A stretch of DNA of 64,000 bases, from NCBI RefSeq assembly GCF_035920445.1, contig NZ_CP109162.1:3658001-3722000 (forward strand), read 5' to 3'. Shown here one piece after another: positions 61,878 through 64,000 of the stretch; positions within the stretch are counted from its first letter, which is position 1, and each line of letters begins with the position of its first letter. The DNA comes from Nocardia sp. NBC_01730. GTDB taxonomy: Bacteria > Actinomycetota > Actinomycetes > Mycobacteriales > Mycobacteriaceae. The notes beneath the pieces are model-generated. The model was not told the origin of the DNA. It did not search any database and saw nothing but the letters and a program-made list of their open reading frames with translations. Both the position numbers and the translations under genes were made by a program.

Positions 61878-63110
61878 TCATCTCCGGTGCCCCGCTCGAC
61901 GCCAACCGCTTTCGTCGGCGGTGACCAGCCCCGCCAATTCGAGGGCGGGCAGGGCTGCACGGACTGTGGGAAGGGGCAACCCGCAATGCTGGGCCAGTTC
62001 GAGCGGCACCCGCGAGCCCGCCGTAGGGAGTGCGGCGAAGACCAATGCCTCATCGCCGGTGAGACCGTCCTCCAGGTTGTAGGTCGGCCTCGCGGCGCCG
62101 GGGAGGGACAGTCGGAGCGGACCCGCTTCGTCGACGACCTCCTCGGCGCGGGTGACCAGAAGGGCTTCGCCATCGCGGATCATGCGGTGACAGCCCACGG
62201 ACACGACCGAAGTGACCGGGCCGGGCACCGCCAAAGCCGGGCGGCTCAGGCGGCGCGCCCATTTGACGGTGTTGCGGGCGCCGCTGCGCAGTCCCGCCTC
62301 GACGACCAGCACGCCGTCGGCGAGGGCTGCGATCAGGCGGTTCCGAGCCAGGAATTGATGCTTGTGCGCGGTGGCCCCGGGCGGATACTCGCTGACCACC
62401 AGGCCGGATTCCGCGATATCAGCCAGAAGCCGCTCGTGCTGGGCCGGGTAGGGACGGTCGATGCCGCACGCCAGCACCGCGATCGTCGAGCCCTCGACCG
62501 CGAGCGCCGCCCGATGTGCCATGCTGTCGATTCCGAAGGCCGCGCCCGAGACGATGGTCCACCCCTGCGCGGCGAGATCGCCCGCGATTTCCCCCGTGAC
62601 CCGGTTGCCATAGCCGGTGCTGCACCGCGCGCCGACCACCGCCAGAGCGCGTTCGCTCGACTCCAACAGTGAGCGTGGACCACGCACCCACAGCACTAGC
62701 GGCACGGCCCCGTCACGATCCCGGCCCGGTTCGAGCTGCCCGAGACCGAGCATGCGCCACGCCGGCCACTCCGGGTCGTCCGGCGTGACCACCCGTCCAC
62801 CGATACGCTCGATCGACTCCAGATCCCGCGCCGCGACATCGATCTCCCGCCGCTGCGCCGTCGGCCCGCGCAGCGACTCGGGCAACGCACACTCCCGAAC
62901 GGCGCGTGCCGCCTCGACCACCCCGGCCGAGTCGATCAACGCCGACAGCGGCGCACACGGCCCCTGCACCACCCGCGACAGATACACCCACGCCAATCTC
63001 CGCGCATCCGCTTCGCCAGAGGCCGGGCGGGAACGGCTTCCCGACACTCGCACCCCTCCGGGCATCGCGTCACCCACACTGCCCTTCCCGGCCGACGGCG
63101 CCGCACTCAT
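61878..63110 (-). CDS. dprA: DNA-processing protein DprA (Smf)
   Basis: A 410-residue protein that binds single-stranded DNA and loads RecA in transformation-competent bacteria. The Rossmann-like core reads [73 protein letters not shown], then [50 protein letters not shown]. The C-terminal winged helix ([20 protein letters not shown]) follows. The N-terminal about 40 residues are a lineage-specific extension. Start and stop overlap comM and possibly xerC (ATGA), so the three are coupled. Confidence 0.95.
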   Translation of the reverse strand: MSAAPSAGKGSVGDAMPGGVRVSGSRSRPASGEADARRLAWVYLSRVVQGPCAPLSALIDSAGVVEAARAVRECALPESLRGPTAQRREIDVAARDLESIERIGGRVVTPDDPEWPAWRMLGLGQLEPGRDRDGAVPLVLWVRGPRSLLESSERALAVVGARCSTGYGNRVTGEIAGDLAAQGWTIVSGAAFGIDSMAHRAALAVEGSTIAVLACGIDRPYPAQHERLLADIAESGLVVSEYPPGATAHKHQFLARNRLIAALADGVLVVEAGLRSGARNTVKWARRLSRPALAVPGPVTSVVSVGCHRMIRDGEALLVTRAEEVVDEAGPLRLSLPGAARPTYNLEDGLTGDEALVFAALPTAGSRVPLELAQHCGLPLPTVRAALPALELAGLVTADESGWRRAGHRR

Positions 63111-64000
63111 TGCGCACCCCGCTGTCGGAAGTTCAATGCCGCCAGCACATCCTGCACCGACGGACGCTCACCGCCACGCAGGTCGCAGATGGTCCATGCG
63201 ACACGGATCGCGCGGTCGGCGCCGCGAGCGGACATCCGACCGAGACGCAAGGCGCTCTCGACGGGAACGAGCGATTCCCGCGGCAGCCGGAACCGTTGAC
63301 GCAGGATATGGCCCGGGACCTCGGCGTTCGTGAGCCACCCGTAGTCGCGCCAACGCTCGGCGGCGGCGCGGCGGGCGACCGCTACCCGGCCGCGGACCAC
63401 CTCGCTGTTCTCGGCCTCGTCGGTGCTGAACGCGGCACCGGACTGCCCGTGCATCTGCACCCAGATGTCGATCCGGTCCATCAGGGGGCCGGACAGCTTG
63501 CCGAGGTAGCGGCGGCGGGCGAGCGGCGCGCAGATGCAGTCGACCTCGCGGGCAGGAGCGCACGGGCACGGATTCGCGGCGAGAACGAGCTGGAATCGGG
63601 CCGGGTACCGCGCCACGCCGTCGCGCCGAGCGATCCGTACTTCCCCTTCCTCCAACGGTGTTCGCATTGCCTCGAGCACCTTCGTACCGATCTCGGCGCA
63701 TTCGTCGAGGAACAGCACACCTCGGTGGGCTCGGCTCACCGCGCCAGGACGGGCGGTCCCCGAGCCACCGCCGATCATCGCGGTCACCGACGTCGAGTGG
63801 TGCGGAGCGACGAACGGCGGCGCCGTGACCAGCGGGTGCTCGCCGGAGAGCGTGCCGGCCATCGAATGGATCGCGGTCACCTCCAGCGCCTCGGTCTCCG
63901 TGAGCGGCGGCAGCAGGCCGGGGAGACGTTGTGCCAACATGGTTTTCCCGATTCCGGGTGGGCCGGTCAGCAACAGGTGGTGCCCGCCCGCCGCGGCCAC
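63107..64000 (-). CDS. comM: YifB/ComM-type magnesium-chelatase-like AAA+ ATPase (partial)
   Basis: The last 297 residues of a gene cut by the window edge. GGHHLLLTGPPGIGKTMLAQ RLPGLLPPL is the Walker A; GVLFLDECAEIGTKVLEAMR TPLEEGEVRIARRDG has Walker B and sensor region; ANPCPCAPAREVDCICAPLA RRRYLGKLSGPLMDRIDIWV carries the cysteine pattern of this family. ComM helps branch migration during natural transformation. Its stop overlaps the dprA start as ATGA. Confidence 0.93.
   Translation of the reverse strand: MAAAGGHHLLLTGPPGIGKTMLAQRLPGLLPPLTETEALEVTAIHSMAGTLSGEHPLVTAPPFVAPHHSTSVTAMIGGGSGTARPGAVSRAHRGVLFLDECAEIGTKVLEAMRTPLEEGEVRIARRDGVARYPARFQLVLAANPCPCAPAREVDCICAPLARRRYLGKLSGPLMDRIDIWVQMHGQSGAAFSTDEAENSEVVRGRVAVARRAAAERWRDYGWLTNAEVPGHILRQRFRLPRESLVPVESALRLGRMSARGADRAIRVAWTICDLRGGERPSVQDVLAALNFRQRGAQ

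Overview
The window is a single high-GC stretch with GTG starts, purine-rich ribosome binding sites and strongly G/C third codon positions, typical of a mycolic-acid actinobacterium. I infer Nocardia or a close relative. The right half keeps the order known from Mycobacterium tuberculosis around Rv2864c-Rv2897c: penicillin-binding lipoprotein, GNAT, ispG, rip1/rseP, dxr, DUF2631, rlmN, cdsA, frr, pyrH, tsf, rpsB, M23 peptidase, xerC, dprA and comM. The species call rests on synteny and protein look-alikes only; no 16S or other marker is present.

Positions 1-35340 are an accessory region. It mixes small lineage genes (membrane proteins, DUF1508, DUF1003, DUF1023 hydrolase, DUF6400, VOC, LysE, F420-type nitroreductase, YggT, MsrA, GT87, MmcQ) with many broken genes. 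These include a frameshifted lectin-repeat gene, a TerD stub, ABC-transporter stubs, a truncated AbiEii-like nucleotidyltransferase next to an IS110-like transposase tail, a menC-like stub, a 2-oxoglutarate hydroxylase lacking its middle, split alpha/beta hydrolases and a headless TetR. Two near-identical 67-bp segments may be transposase relics. The clearest candidate defence or conflict locus is the coupled pair at 15325-17924: an NB-ARC/TPR STAND protein and a small partner that shares its GHGRVFQA motif.

Positions 35468-51273 are the conserved block, almost all on the minus strand. It covers isoprenoid synthesis (dxr, ispG), intramembrane proteolysis (rip1), phospholipid precursor synthesis (cdsA), UMP phosphorylation, and translation (rpsB, tsf, frr, rlmN). 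Two gene junctions here carry a 77-bp repeat element: about four tandem copies between frr and cdsA and one diverged copy between rpsB and tsf. These resemble mycobacterial MIRUs in length and position. A nine-copy 7-bp repeat lies beside the LysR gene at 43120.

Positions 51729-64000 carry an M23 peptidase whose frame runs into the next gene, a DUF1990 protein, a large alkyl sulfatase with two DUF202 membrane proteins behind it, an acetoacetate decarboxylase-like protein, a divergent TetR/MFS efflux pair with a clear operator, an FHA plus HTH protein, a GNAT enzyme, and the coupled comM-dprA-xerC genes, with comM cut by the window edge.
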